From: Acidobacteriota bacterium
GTDB lineage: Bacteria > Acidobacteriota > Blastocatellia > Pyrinomonadales > Pyrinomonadaceae
Direction of reading: 5' to 3'
DNA length: 64,000 bases
NCBI GenBank assembly: GCA_019639195.1
Contig: JAHBSI010000001.1
Location: 868,001-932,000 of the forward strand
Below are positions 17,885 through 27,403 of this stretch, in pieces. Below the pieces are notes generated by a model. The model made no database searches. It was not told the DNA's origin and saw only the letters and a list, made by a program, of their open reading frames with translations. The position numbers were made by a program, and so were the translations under genes. Every line of letters starts with the position of its first letter. Position 1 is the first letter of the stretch.

Positions 17885-19208
17885 TCCTCGGTCGTTAGGG
17901 AGATATACGCGCGTCGTCCTGGTCGCTTCTGCCGCGATCATGGCGGCGTGCGGCGGACCGGTAGCAAAAAATGGCCCCGCGGCATCGCCTATCGCGGATC
18001 TACCGGCGGTGAGGCTGAACTATCGATACGAGGCAGACGTTCCCGCACCACAGCTTCCAGTCAATACCGCAGAGGAAAAGAATGCGGCAGTGCAGGCCGA
18101 TTTTGACCAGAATCGGCCGCAGGAATTCCTCGACCGTACGATCACATCGCCGGACAAAAAGCATGTTCTCGCGGTCTATCGTGCTGCGGCTGACCGAACG
18201 GCTGAATACCGGCTCGATGCCTATACGCCGGACGGGAAGCTGGAAAGGAAGATCTCGTCGGATTCGATGGCGGTGCATTTTCCTGACGCGATCTCCTGGG
18301 CGCCTAATTCGACAAAAGCCGCGTTTGTCGCAATGACGCGAAGTGTGGCTCCAACTCCTACACCGTCGCCAGGTGCATCTCCCGGCCCCGCAAAGTCAAC
18401 GCATGCTGACCCAACTCCAACGGTGTCACCCGAAGCGACTCCTGAACCGACTCCATCGCCGGAAGGCCAGCCCGCGGCCGGTGCGACACCGGAAGCACCA
18501 AAAGGGATCTTAACGTTTGGGACCGAGCAGATATACATTTGCGATGCCGACGGAACCGGCGTCAAGCCGATCACGCAGACCGAAGGGCTGATCTATTTCT
18601 ATTACGATTGGGCACCCGACAGTTCAATGGTCGCGGCCCTGGCCGTTACAGCGCGCGAATGGGAGTATTTCGACGGGCTCGCCGCGATGAAAGGTGAATC
18701 GTGGACGCCGGTGGGCCGTCTTCGTGTTGTCGAAACTAATGGCCGAGAACGCCGACTCGATGACAACCTGACCGCCGTGCGGCCGGTCTTCTCGCCGGAT
18801 TCGACCAAGGTCGCGACGGCGTTTGATACACAGATACGGATATACGATACGGTCGGGACGACACCGACTCAGGCGGCAATTCCTCTAAGGAATCAGCTGC
18901 TACTTTCATCGCAGGCATTTGACCGCGAACAGCAATTAAAGCTGCAGGGACAAGATACGAACACGAATGCGAACGTCAATGCTGCTCCAACGCCTACGCC
19001 GGACCTTTCGACGACAACGCTGCCCGACCCGAAGACCCTTGTGTCGTTCAACCCGGTCGTGCAGGTCGAATGGCCGCAGCCGGAACTAATTTACTTTCGG
19101 ACGGCATTTGTAAAGCGGATGCAGAATGATGCCGACAGCGTTACGAGCTTTGCACGTTGGCACCGACTGATACTTTCCGGTCAACCCACAGCCGCACAAC
19201 AAAAATAA
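17871..19208 (+). CDS. PD40/WD40-like lipoprotein with Pro-Thr-rich linker
   Basis: 445 residues. The N-terminus has a lipobox, IMAACGG, so it should be lipid-anchored. Beta-propeller-like blades of the PD40 type are seen as SPDKKHVLAV, ISWAPNSTKAAF, YDWAPDSSMVAAL and PVFSPDSTKVATA. A low-complexity region rich in PTPSP repeats (about 160-205) splits the first and second blades, and a TNTNANVNAAPTPTP stretch appears near residue 365. PD40 propellers (TolB-like) bind peptides or proteins. It overlaps the M61 gene by 14 bases, suggesting a substrate-binding or scaffold partner. Confidence 0.72.
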   Translation: MRAIDPRSLGRYTRVVLVASAAIMAACGGPVAKNGPAASPIADLPAVRLNYRYEADVPAPQLPVNTAEEKNAAVQADFDQNRPQEFLDRTITSPDKKHVLAVYRAAADRTAEYRLDAYTPDGKLERKISSDSMAVHFPDAISWAPNSTKAAFVAMTRSVAPTPTPSPGASPGPAKSTHADPTPTVSPEATPEPTPSPEGQPAAGATPEAPKGILTFGTEQIYICDADGTGVKPITQTEGLIYFYYDWAPDSSMVAALAVTAREWEYFDGLAAMKGESWTPVGRLRVVETNGRERRLDDNLTAVRPVFSPDSTKVATAFDTQIRIYDTVGTTPTQAAIPLRNQLLLSSQAFDREQQLKLQGQDTNTNANVNAAPTPTPDLSTTTLPDPKTLVSFNPVVQVEWPQPELIYFRTAFVKRMQNDADSVTSFARWHRLILSGQPTAAQQK

Positions 19209-19210
19209 CT

Positions 19211-19762
19211 ATGGAATACGCTTCGATCGCCGAGATCTACACAGCGGCTGATACAGTTCGCGAAGCAACACGGGCATTTGCGGATACGATCACGGCGGAA
19301 GAGTCTGAAGTGCTCGCGGAGGGCGAGACGTGGACGCTCCGCAGCATTTTTGAGCATCTTTCGCTTGTTGACGACCAGATCTTGTGGGTTGTGGACAAGC
19401 TTGTCGCAAAGGCCAGGAGGGCGGCCGCTGCGGATGGCGGCGAAAAGCAGCCTCCTGCGATCTCGGACAAGTTTGGAGCTACGCTCAACGAATTCGCGTC
19501 CTCAAAGCTTGTAGCACCTGATCGGGTTCAGCCAACGGGCGAGATTCCGATCCCAGATAGTGTCATCCGGCTCGAAGATTCGTTTTGCGGGTTGATCGCA
19601 CTTCGTGAACGCATAGAGAATGCTGACCTGTCTCAGCATACGATACCGCACCCGTACTTAGGAGAACTTACCGCACCCGAATGGATGGTCATCCGTAACG
19701 GGCACGAAATGCGGCATCTTGACCAGGCTCAGAAGATGCTCGAAAAGATCAGAAGCAAATAG
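19211..19762 (+). CDS. DinB-fold putative metal-dependent protein
   Basis: 183 residues with the four-helix DinB/YfiT fold pattern. The metal triad is visible as H49 (IFEHLSLVDD), H165 and H169 (NGHEMRHLDQ). Members include bacillithiol and mycothiol transferases and many of unknown role; the exact reaction cannot be told here. The ATG at 19211 follows the PD40 gene stop by 2 bases, so it is likely the third gene of the M61-PD40-DinB unit. Confidence 0.83.
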   Translation: MEYASIAEIYTAADTVREATRAFADTITAEESEVLAEGETWTLRSIFEHLSLVDDQILWVVDKLVAKARRAAAADGGEKQPPAISDKFGATLNEFASSKLVAPDRVQPTGEIPIPDSVIRLEDSFCGLIALRERIENADLSQHTIPHPYLGELTAPEWMVIRNGHEMRHLDQAQKMLEKIRSK

Positions 19763-19763
19763 A

Positions 19764-19795
19764 AAAAACCGGCGGGCAGGAGGGCAACCCGCCGG
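19764..19795 (-). terminator. Strong hairpin plus T-run, minus-strand orientation
   Basis: CCGGCGGG (19769-19776) pairs perfectly with CCCGCCGG (19788-19795). The A-run at 19763-19768 becomes TTTTTT on the minus strand, so as a terminator it faces left. No known minus-strand gene lies to its right; on the plus strand, after dinB, it has no T-run. Confidence 0.6.
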
Positions 19796-19868
19796 CGTGA
19801 GTGGTTCGGGCGATACAAGTCAATAGCTAACCACACTGTTGACGTTCCCTGAACCTGTTGATTAGATG
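19766..19868 (-). ncRNA. Candidate small RNA upstream of murA
   Basis: A minus-strand RNA of about 100 bases is suggested by a GATAAT -10-like box (19875-19880), then two hairpins, GTTC-agg-GAAC and GTGGTT-N22-AACCAC, flanked by a direct repeat CAACAG, and finally the strong terminator at 19764-19795. The -35 is poor. It does not match tmRNA, SRP RNA or RNase P motifs I know. The murA promoter lies on the other side, so this is not the murA leader. Confidence 0.35.
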
Positions 19869-19955
19869 TTCTGCATTATCGAAGCGTTTGACCGAAAAGC
19901 AGATTTTTGTTGCAGCCGGAATACGCACCGCTCGCCTCGAAAAAGCAAGATACTT

Positions 19956-19985
19956 TTGATAACTTATTTTGCTTACAAGTATAAG
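19956..19985 (+). promoter_or_regulatory. Promoter of murA
   Basis: TTGATA (19956-19961), 18-base spacer, TATAAG (19980-19985), 20 bases before the murA ATG, giving a leader of only about 13 bases. Confidence 0.6.
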
Positions 19986-20005
19986 AATATCTTAGAGTTT
20001 ACCGA

Positions 20006-21298
20006 ATGGATAAATTTTTGATTCGCGGAGGCGTCCCGCTCCGGGGAAAAGTAGAGATCAGCGGGGCAAAGAACTCCGCACTGCCGTGTTTAGCGGCAAC
20101 TTTGCTTACGGCCGAGACCGTTACGCTCCACAATGTCCCATACGTCAAGGATCTGATCACGCAGCGCCGCCTTCTCGAAGACCTCGGAGCGACCGTCCTT
20201 ACGCCGGAACTTCGCACGCACAAGGTCAACGCAGCAAACGTCGATATCTTTGAGGCGCCGTATGAGCTTGTAAAGACGATGCGCGCGAGCGTTCTTGCTC
20301 TTGGGCCGCTGCTTGCTCGGTTCGGCCGTGCAAAGGTGAGTTTGCCCGGCGGCTGTGCGATAGGCACGCGGCCGATCGACCTGCATCTGAAGGCTTTCGA
20401 GCAGCTGGGAGCCCACGTTTCGCTCGAATCGGGCGATGTTGTCGCGACGGCCCCGCAAGGCCGACTAAAGGGAGCGGTCATTGACTTTGAAAAGGTGACC
20501 GTGACGGGCACCGAGAACGTAATGATGGCGGCATCGCTTGCCGAAGGTCGAACTGTCGTCAAAAACGCCGCACGCGAACCTGAGATCGAAGATCTTGCCG
20601 ACCTTTTGAACAAGATGGGAGCCCGCATTCGCGGAGCCGGCACGAGTGAACTTGAGATCGATGGCGTCGAGGCGCTGAATGGTGCCGAACATACGATCAT
20701 CGCTGATCGTATCGAAACCGGGACCTTTATCGTCGCGGCTGCAATAACCGACGGCGAGCTTGAGATCCGCGGATGTCGGCCGGACCATCTCGTTGCCGTC
20801 ATAAACAAACTTAGCGAGGCCGGAGTCGAGATCGAAGAGATCAATCCGACGACGCTTCGCGTCAGGCGTTCGCGCACGGGCCTCCGAGCCGTGAATGTTA
20901 CGACCGAGCCTCATCCGGATTTTCCGACCGATATGCAGGCGCAGTTCATGGCCTTGATGACGCAGGCAGCGGGTGAGTCCGAGATCGTCGAGACGATCTT
21001 CGAGAATCGTTTTATGCACGCCTCTGAACTTATCCGAATGGGTGCTGATATCGCTATCTCCGGACATACGGCGGTCGTCCACGGGCCGACCAAGCTGATG
21101 GGAGCAAAGATCCTTGCATCGGACCTGCGAGCAAGTGCGTCGCTTGTGCTCGTGGCCTTGTGTGCGGAGGGCGAGACGCTGATCGACCGCGTTTATCACA
21201 TTGATCGCGGGTACGAGACGATCGTGCGAAAGTTGAGTTCGCTGGGAGCGGACATTACGCGAATAACAGGTTCGTCGGCAGAGGCCGAGGCGGCTTAA
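20006..21298 (+). CDS. murA: UDP-N-acetylglucosamine 1-carboxyvinyltransferase
   Basis: First committed step of peptidoglycan synthesis: transfers enolpyruvate from PEP to UDP-GlcNAc in the cytoplasm. 430 residues, normal length. N-terminal SGAKNSALP holds the conserved Lys-Asn, the catalytic cysteine is C117 in [15 protein letters not shown] (fosfomycin target; Cys, not Asp), and the C-terminal part has [15 protein letters not shown] and the RYxH-like DRGYETI region. It is followed 57 bases later by a HIT gene with its own ribosome site. Confidence 0.97.
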   Translation: MDKFLIRGGVPLRGKVEISGAKNSALPCLAATLLTAETVTLHNVPYVKDLITQRRLLEDLGATVLTPELRTHKVNAANVDIFEAPYELVKTMRASVLALGPLLARFGRAKVSLPGGCAIGTRPIDLHLKAFEQLGAHVSLESGDVVATAPQGRLKGAVIDFEKVTVTGTENVMMAASLAEGRTVVKNAAREPEIEDLADLLNKMGARIRGAGTSELEIDGVEALNGAEHTIIADRIETGTFIVAAAITDGELEIRGCRPDHLVAVINKLSEAGVEIEEINPTTLRVRRSRTGLRAVNVTTEPHPDFPTDMQAQFMALMTQAAGESEIVETIFENRFMHASELIRMGADIAISGHTAVVHGPTKLMGAKILASDLRASASLVLVALCAEGETLIDRVYHIDRGYETIVRKLSSLGADITRITGSSAEAEAA

Positions 21299-21355
21299 GA
21301 ATGAGTTTTTTGGGCTACTGAAGCCCATATCTTTGCATCAAACCAGGAGTTTAGA

Positions 21356-21697
21356 ATGGACTGCCTTTTTTGCAAGATCATAGCCGGCGACATTCCGGCA
21401 CAAAGGCTTTATGAGGATGACGAGTGCGTAATAATACGCGACATCGAACCTCAGGCGCCGACGCATGTGCTCGTGCTGCCGCGTACTCATCTTGATTCGC
21501 TCGATAAGGCTTCGGCTTCCGATGATAAGCTGCTCGGCAAGCTGCTGCTTGAGGCGGCGAACTTTGCACGACGCGAGGGATTCGCTGACGCGGGCTATCG
21601 AGTTGTAATAAATACGAATGTTGACGGCGGGCAGACGGTCTTTCATCTGCACGTACATTTGCTGGCGGGGCGTCCGTTCATTTTTCCGCCGGGCTAG
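21356..21697 (+). CDS. HIT family nucleotide hydrolase (HinT-like)
   Basis: A 113-residue histidine-triad protein that hydrolyses AMP-linked phosphoramidates such as AMP-lysine. N-terminal CLFCKIIAGDIPAQ gives the Cys pair of zinc-binding HIT proteins; the triad HLHVH is H97, H99 and H101. The AGGAG ribosome site 8 bases before the ATG is clear. The next lipoprotein gene starts 4 bases after its stop. Confidence 0.95.
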   Translation: MDCLFCKIIAGDIPAQRLYEDDECVIIRDIEPQAPTHVLVLPRTHLDSLDKASASDDKLLGKLLLEAANFARREGFADAGYRVVINTNVDGGQTVFHLHVHLLAGRPFIFPPG

Positions 21698-21701
21698 TTT
21701 T

Positions 21702-22586
21702 ATGAGAAGAGTTTTTTGGTCACTTAGCCTTTTGGCCGTTTGCATGCTGCTGACGAACTGCGGCGGCAAACCCGGAGCCAATGCGGCCGCTAACGCCAAC
21801 ACGGTTCAGCTGCGTTCGTTTGCTGATATTACCGACCCGGCCGCGGCGCTTGCCGAAGGCAACAAGCTTCTGGACGAGAATGACACGGAGAATGCCATTG
21901 AGGCTTTCAAGCGTGCGGCTGAGCTTGACCCAAACCTTGGGGAAGCATATTTCAAGATGGGCGTTGCGTACTCGCTGCTTGAGATCGAAGCAAAGCACAG
22001 CGGCACGAGTGAAAGGCTGCCCGGCGACCCGATCCCGAAGGAAGAGGCCAAAGAGAAGTCGAATTCCGTGAAGATGTTCGAGAAGGCTGTCGAGGTCTTC
22101 AAGAAACAGGTCGCGGCATCGCCGGACGACGCGGCGGCGTATTACACACTCGGCCGTGCCTACAACAAGCTGAACAAAGATACGGAGAGCGAGGACGCTC
22201 TGGAAAAGGCCGTAAAACTCAAGCCGGATGACAGCGACTATCAGACGGAACTCGGTTCGATCCGGATCAAACTTGCGAAATATCACGAGGCGATCTCGGC
22301 CCTAAAGAAGGCGGTCGAGCTCGATGCGGACAACGTCGAGGCGGCAGAACTGCTCGAAGATGCACAAGCGGGAGCAAAACGAGTTGACTACGTTTCGAGG
22401 CCTGACAACACAAAGTCGAACTCCAACGCAAATGCGAATGTTGATTCCGCGAATGCGAATTCGTCCGCTCCGGTTAACGCAAAACCAACGCAATCCAACA
22501 CAAAAACCAAGGATCCAGGCGACCGCCCACGTGTCGTAAAGGATGAGAAGCCATCGCCGCCCGCTGCGTCGAAACGGCACGAGTGA
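21702..22586 (+). CDS. TPR-repeat lipoprotein
   Basis: 294 residues. The lipobox is LLTNCGG, followed by an Asn-Ala-rich tether (ANAAANANT). Three or four TPR units follow: AAALAEGNKLLDENDTENA, AAAYYTLGRAYNKLNKD and YHEAISALKKAVELDADN. The C-terminal 70 residues are unstructured, rich in Asn, Ala, Lys and Pro. TPR lipoproteins act as assembly scaffolds; the partner is unknown. It follows the HIT gene by 4 bases and is likely cotranscribed with it. Confidence 0.82.
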   Translation: MRRVFWSLSLLAVCMLLTNCGGKPGANAAANANTVQLRSFADITDPAAALAEGNKLLDENDTENAIEAFKRAAELDPNLGEAYFKMGVAYSLLEIEAKHSGTSERLPGDPIPKEEAKEKSNSVKMFEKAVEVFKKQVAASPDDAAAYYTLGRAYNKLNKDTESEDALEKAVKLKPDDSDYQTELGSIRIKLAKYHEAISALKKAVELDADNVEAAELLEDAQAGAKRVDYVSRPDNTKSNSNANANVDSANANSSAPVNAKPTQSNTKTKDPGDRPRVVKDEKPSPPAASKRHE

Positions 22587-22714
22587 GCCAATTCAACACA
22601 GATTCACCGTTTCGGAGTGTGTCAACTTGACATTTTGCGGTACGGCGCCAAACTAGGCTTGGGAGCAGAGGTAAACCTCTCCTGAGCCTGTGATCGGCTC
22701 ATTGATCTCCAGAA

Positions 22715-24796
22715 ATGGCCGAAGAAACCGCATCGCTATCTCTCAGCAGCGAACGCCGGAGCAAGATGCTCGGCGCCCGCGACGGCATCATCGAACGGCT
22801 CTCACACGACCTTCCGACAAAGATCGATCTCGAGCGATTTCTGAATGTCGTCGTATCCGAGATCGGGCGAATGACCGATGCCGACCGCTGCGACCTTATC
22901 CAACTCAACAGCGACAAACAGCTTGCGATTAGCCATGAATGGCGCCGTGATCCGCTTGTTCCACGAAGTGCAGGCATGACACTGCCGATCGATGCCGCAA
23001 AACTCGCCGAGCGGATCGATATTCGAAAGCCGATCCGCATCAACGATACTTCGAAGACAAAAGAGCCGGGCATAAAAATGCTTGCATCGGCGCTGAACAC
23101 GAGATCGCTGCTGATCATACCGATCATCCGTGGTGAGGAAGTTCTAGGGCTGCTCGGGCTGCACGATACAAAAGGCCCGCGCATCTGGCTGGATGATGAG
23201 GTCGAGCTGATCGAATCGATCGCCCGGCAGCTTGCGATCGGCTATCAGTACACGAGCCTTTATGCCGCACAGGAAGAGGAAGCGCATCGGACGACGTCGC
23301 TTCTTGAGATCGCCAACACCTTGAATCGCCATTCGGATTTCAAGGAGGTCGCCGCTGACGTGCTCGAACGTGCTATCGGCCTCGTCGGTGCGGATTATGG
23401 TGCACTTGGTGTGCTCGACGCGTCGGAAACGCGCATCTCGCTCGCGTCTTTCAAGTCCGCTCAAGGTATCAAGCTCGGCAAGGTCCTGCAGATGATCGAG
23501 CAGCACGACAAATCGCTGAGCGTCGAAAGTTTCAAGGCGATCGGCGAGATCATTCGTGATGGAAAGACGGTCAAACTCGTCGATTCTCAAATGCCGTTTG
23601 CGATCCGTCTCTTTTTCAATAAGCAGCTGCACGGAAAAGCGGCGCTTGTAACGCCAGTGCGGGTTGGCGGCCGTGTTTTCGGGCTGTTGGGTTTTGTATG
23701 GAGTGCGGGAAGTGCTTTTGCGGAGCACGACGTCGCGCTTATCGAAGGCATCGCGGACCAGATCGGCACTGCGCTTGAACGCGATCAGCTCTCGGCTGAG
23801 GTCTTGCGGTTAAAGAGCGAACTTCATCAAAAACATGGCGAGATCATCGGCCAGGCTCCGGGCATACGCCGTGCTATCGAGCTTGCACTAAACGTTGCGG
23901 ATGCTTCGACGACGGTGCTCATAAGCGGTGAATCGGGAACGGGTAAAGAGCTGATCGCAAACCTGATCCATTTCAGCTCGGGCCGCGAGAATAAGCCGTT
24001 CGTAAAGATCAATTGCGGTGCGATCCCCGAAACGCTTCTTGAAAGCGAGCTTTTTGGCCACGAAAAAGGTGCGTTCACCGACGCCAGGACTCAGCGCATC
24101 GGTCGTTTTGAAGAGGCCGATGGCGGCACGCTTTTCCTTGACGAGGTCGGCGAAATGTCGCCGCAGGCTCAGGTTCGTCTGCTCCGCGTATTGCAGGACG
24201 GTGAATTCACCCGTCTTGGCGGCCAGAGAACATTGAAGACGGATGTGCGTGTGATCGCCGCGACCAATGTTGACCTTGAAAAGGCGGTGGCCGAGGGAAG
24301 TTTTCGCCGCGATCTTTTCTTTCGCCTTTCGGTATTTCCGATCACGCTCCCGACGCTTAGGGAACGCCGCGAAGATATTCCGCTTCTCGTTACTCATTTC
24401 CTCGAAACCTACAAGAAAAAGAGCGGCAGATATATTTCGGGCATTTCTCGTGCAGCTCTTGCGGCGATCTCCGACCATGACTGGCCGGGCAATATTCGCG
24501 AGCTCGAAAATGCGATCGAACGAGCCGTGATCATCGCTTCGGGCCGCAGGATCGAGGTCGAAGACCTGCCGGAGTCGATCGGTGCTGCATCGGGCGAGAG
24601 TTTGCATCGCAAGACCGAGGGCTCGCGCATATCGTTCGTGCTTCCCGCAACATTGTCGGAAGTTGAGCGCGAGCTTATCGAGGCGACGCTTGAGATGACC
24701 GCGGGGGACAAGACCGCTGCTGCACGGATGCTCGACATCGGGCGCAAGACGCTCTACCGCCGGCTCGAAGAATACGACGAACAAACTGCACCCTAA
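22715..24796 (+). CDS. Sigma-54-dependent activator with two GAF domains
   Basis: 693 residues. Two GAF domains (about 30-175 and 190-350), an AAA+ sigma-54 interaction domain (about 370-605) and a Fis-type HTH (about 648-688, AARMLDIGRKTLYRRLEEY). Walker A is GESGTGKE near 406, the sigma-54 contact loop is GAFTDA (usual GAFTGA), and Walker B is LFLDEVGEM. It lacks a receiver domain, so it senses ligands directly. selB starts immediately after its stop (TAA then ATG), an odd pairing. The 128-base upstream gap holds two small hairpins (around 22666-22682 and 22684-22700) and a lone TTGACA at 22627. Confidence 0.92.
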   Translation: MAEETASLSLSSERRSKMLGARDGIIERLSHDLPTKIDLERFLNVVVSEIGRMTDADRCDLIQLNSDKQLAISHEWRRDPLVPRSAGMTLPIDAAKLAERIDIRKPIRINDTSKTKEPGIKMLASALNTRSLLIIPIIRGEEVLGLLGLHDTKGPRIWLDDEVELIESIARQLAIGYQYTSLYAAQEEEAHRTTSLLEIANTLNRHSDFKEVAADVLERAIGLVGADYGALGVLDASETRISLASFKSAQGIKLGKVLQMIEQHDKSLSVESFKAIGEIIRDGKTVKLVDSQMPFAIRLFFNKQLHGKAALVTPVRVGGRVFGLLGFVWSAGSAFAEHDVALIEGIADQIGTALERDQLSAEVLRLKSELHQKHGEIIGQAPGIRRAIELALNVADASTTVLISGESGTGKELIANLIHFSSGRENKPFVKINCGAIPETLLESELFGHEKGAFTDARTQRIGRFEEADGGTLFLDEVGEMSPQAQVRLLRVLQDGEFTRLGGQRTLKTDVRVIAATNVDLEKAVAEGSFRRDLFFRLSVFPITLPTLRERREDIPLLVTHFLETYKKKSGRYISGISRAALAAISDHDWPGNIRELENAIERAVIIASGRRIEVEDLPESIGAASGESLHRKTEGSRISFVLPATLSEVERELIEATLEMTAGDKTAAARMLDIGRKTLYRRLEEYDEQTAP

Positions 24797-26689
24797 ATGA
24801 GCGTTGTCATCGGAACGGCCGGTCATATCGACCACGGAAAAACAACACTTGTAAAAGCACTGACGGGCGTTGATACCGACCGTCTGCCGGATGAGAAACG
24901 TCGCGGTATCACGATCGATATCGGGTTTGCCGAACTGCGTTCTGCGGACAGGAGCATTTCGTTCATCGACGTTCCGGGGCATGAGCGGTTCGTGCGGAAT
25001 ATGCTCGCCGGTGCGTCGGGGATCGACGCCGTGATGCTCGTCGTTGCGGCCGACGACGGCGTGATGCCGCAGACTCGCGAGCACTTTGAGATCTGCCGAC
25101 TCCTGGGCGTCGATGACGGCGTCGTCGTTATCACAAAGGCATCGCTTGTCGAGAGTTCGATGATCGACCTTGTGCGTGATGATATTGCGAAATTGACCGT
25201 GGGTTCTTTTCTTGAGAATGCACGCGTTTTCGTGACGGATGCTGCCGAGGCTCGCGGCATCGGTGAACTCCGCGAACACCTTCTCACGTTTTCACGCGAT
25301 CGGACGGCAAGCCTGCTCAAGGCATTTCGGCTGCCGATCGACAGAGTTTTCAGCCAAAAAGGATTCGGCACGGTCGTAACGGGAACGCTGGCAGCCGGCG
25401 AGATCGTCTTGGGTTCGGAGGTCGAGATCTATCCGCTCGGGCGAACGGCTCGTGTTCGCGGGCTGCAGAATCACGACCGGAATATCGAGAAAGCAAGTGC
25501 GGGAATGCGCGTCGCAGTAAATCTTGCGGGAGTCGAGCGGACCGATCTTTCGCGTGGTCTCGTGCTAGGCGAGGTCGGAGCGTTTCGTCCCGTGAAGGTT
25601 TTTGATGCGTCCGTGGAGGTTTGCCAAGGTGCGAAGGCCCTTGCCGATCGACAGCGAGTTCGCGTTCACGTCGGCACAAAAGAGTTGATGGCCCGCGTCG
25701 CTATCCTCGATACTCAAAAAGAGATAACTGCTGGCCGCAAAGGGTTTGCACGATTCAGGCTTGAGGGCGAAACGGTCTTGATCGCCGGCGAACGCTTTAT
25801 CGTTCGGTCCTATTCGCCGGTCGACACTATCGCTGGCGGAACGATACTTGATCCGCAAACATCGAAGCGCCACGCGAAAGACGGTACTGCGTTTTTGGGC
25901 GAGCTCGCGGATGTGCTTTACGACGTACCAAAACGTCTTCAAACCCTGATCGCTTCGACGGAAGCACGCGGCGCAACGCTTGCGGAACTTGCCGGATTCT
26001 CGGGCGATCTTCGAACCGAGATCGAACGAGAACTTGAAAAGCTCACGGCGTCGGATGTCGTCGTTAGATGCGGTGATGTGTTCGCAAGCAGGCCGTCAGT
26101 CGATGAGGTCGAATCGCGTATCTTGCTGCGACTTGACGAACTTCATAAAGCGGAACCGCTCGCACGCGGTTTTCGGCAGGAAGATCTCGCAAATGCGGCA
26201 CATCGTGTATCGCCCGCGATATTTCAAGAGTGCATTGATCGGCTCGCGAAAAATGGAAAGGTCACGGTCGAAGGAGAGCTTGTCCGGCTTGCGACGACGG
26301 GCGTTTCTCTATCGCCCGAAGAACAGCGATTTTCGGATGAATTCTTAGCGACGCTCGAAAATGCCGGGCTCGAAGTGCCTCGCTCAGGTGATCTGGTCGC
26401 CGAACTTGCTGCAAAGGCTCGCATTAGCATTCAGGCGGCGGAAAAGCTTGTGCGGCTGCTTATTTCGGACGGCCGGATCGTAAAAGTGTCTGATGAATTC
26501 TATTTCTCGCGGAAAGCAATAGAGAACCTCACGACAACCTTGCGTGCGTTGGCGGATCGCGAGCTGGATGTGCCAAAATTCAAGGAAATTGCGAGTGTGT
26601 CGCGAAAATATGCGATACCGCTGCTCGAGTATTTTGACCGCGAAAAGATCACCGTCCGACGACCAGACGGCGGGCGCGTCGTGCTTTGA
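24797..26689 (+). CDS. selB: Selenocysteine-specific elongation factor SelB
   Basis: SelB delivers Sec-tRNA to UGA codons marked by a SECIS hairpin. 630 residues: G domain with [23 protein letters not shown] and a modified G4 (ITKASL), two EF-Tu-like beta domains with [17 protein letters not shown], and C-terminal winged helices (from about 410 to 630) that bind the SECIS. The G4 lysine motif ITKAS is typical of SelB. selA, selD and tRNA-Sec are not in the window. The ATG follows the preceding stop with no gap. Confidence 0.95.
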   Translation: MSVVIGTAGHIDHGKTTLVKALTGVDTDRLPDEKRRGITIDIGFAELRSADRSISFIDVPGHERFVRNMLAGASGIDAVMLVVAADDGVMPQTREHFEICRLLGVDDGVVVITKASLVESSMIDLVRDDIAKLTVGSFLENARVFVTDAAEARGIGELREHLLTFSRDRTASLLKAFRLPIDRVFSQKGFGTVVTGTLAAGEIVLGSEVEIYPLGRTARVRGLQNHDRNIEKASAGMRVAVNLAGVERTDLSRGLVLGEVGAFRPVKVFDASVEVCQGAKALADRQRVRVHVGTKELMARVAILDTQKEITAGRKGFARFRLEGETVLIAGERFIVRSYSPVDTIAGGTILDPQTSKRHAKDGTAFLGELADVLYDVPKRLQTLIASTEARGATLAELAGFSGDLRTEIERELEKLTASDVVVRCGDVFASRPSVDEVESRILLRLDELHKAEPLARGFRQEDLANAAHRVSPAIFQECIDRLAKNGKVTVEGELVRLATTGVSLSPEEQRFSDEFLATLENAGLEVPRSGDLVAELAAKARISIQAAEKLVRLLISDGRIVKVSDEFYFSRKAIENLTTTLRALADRELDVPKFKEIASVSRKYAIPLLEYFDREKITVRRPDGGRVVL

Positions 26690-26698
26690 GAGAACGCT

Positions 26699-27403
26699 AT
26701 GAAGAAATTCCTGACAGCTGAATGGCGCGACCTCGTTATGGCGAATTTTGAGGTCGATCGCGAGCTGCTCGAGCCGCTTGTGCCCGGCGGATGCGAGTTG
26801 GACCAGCACGAAGGGAAATACTTTGTGAGCCTCGTCGGGTTTATGTTCCTGAACACGCGTGTGCTCGGCATTCCCGTGCCTTTTCACGTCAATTTTGAGG
26901 AAGTGAATCTTCGTTTTTATGTGCGACGCGAGACCGATGACGAGGTTCGCCGCGGTGTCGTTTTTGTGAAAGAGATCGTGCCGCGTTGGGCGATCGCATT
27001 CGTTGCGAGGACGCTGTACGGCGAGCCGTATGAAGCGTGGAATATGGGACACATTCGCAGCGAACGCGAGGTTGGCTATTCCTGGTCGCGCGGAGCCTGC
27101 GAGAACAAGATCCGGGTCGAGATCGGCGAGAGCCTCGGTGTTCCCGCTGCCGATTCGCATGGTGAGTTCATCCTCGAGCATTATTGGGGCTACACTAAAC
27201 GCGGCGAGGGCCGCGCTGACGAATACAAGGTCGAGCATCCTAAATGGGAGCTTTTCACGGCGCAGAACGAGGTGATAAACGTCGATTTTGGTTATACTTA
27301 CGGTGAGCAATTTGCATTTTTGAACAAGACCACTCCGCACTCTGTCCTACTCGCAAAAGGCTCGGAGATCGCGGTTTATAAGGGGCAAAGGATCTCGACA
27401 TGA
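26699..27403 (+). CDS. DUF2071 (YqjF-like) protein
   Basis: 234 residues of the DUF2071 family, related in fold to acetoacetate decarboxylase. Typical features are the opening FLTAEWRDLVMANFEVD, the run VSLVGFMFLNTRVLG and the HVNFEEVNLRFYVRR strand. The reaction is unknown. The gene starts 9 bases after selB and overlaps folA by 4 bases (ATGA), so it belongs to this operon. Confidence 0.85.
   Translation: MKKFLTAEWRDLVMANFEVDRELLEPLVPGGCELDQHEGKYFVSLVGFMFLNTRVLGIPVPFHVNFEEVNLRFYVRRETDDEVRRGVVFVKEIVPRWAIAFVARTLYGEPYEAWNMGHIRSEREVGYSWSRGACENKIRVEIGESLGVPAADSHGEFILEHYWGYTKRGEGRADEYKVEHPKWELFTAQNEVINVDFGYTYGEQFAFLNKTTPHSVLLAKGSEIAVYKGQRIST

Noticed and set aside
19764..19795. Terminator of dinB on the plus strand
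   Set aside because: No T-run follows the hairpin on the plus strand; the T-run is on the other strand.
19766..19990. 6S RNA, SRP RNA, tmRNA or RNase P RNA
   Set aside because: None of the conserved core motifs I know of these RNAs could be found.
23888..25279. Long open frame (463 codons) on the minus strand opposite the sigma-54 activator and selB
   Set aside because: It is antisense to two clearly conserved genes, and its product has no recognisable domain; GC-rich codon bias leaves the opposite frame open.
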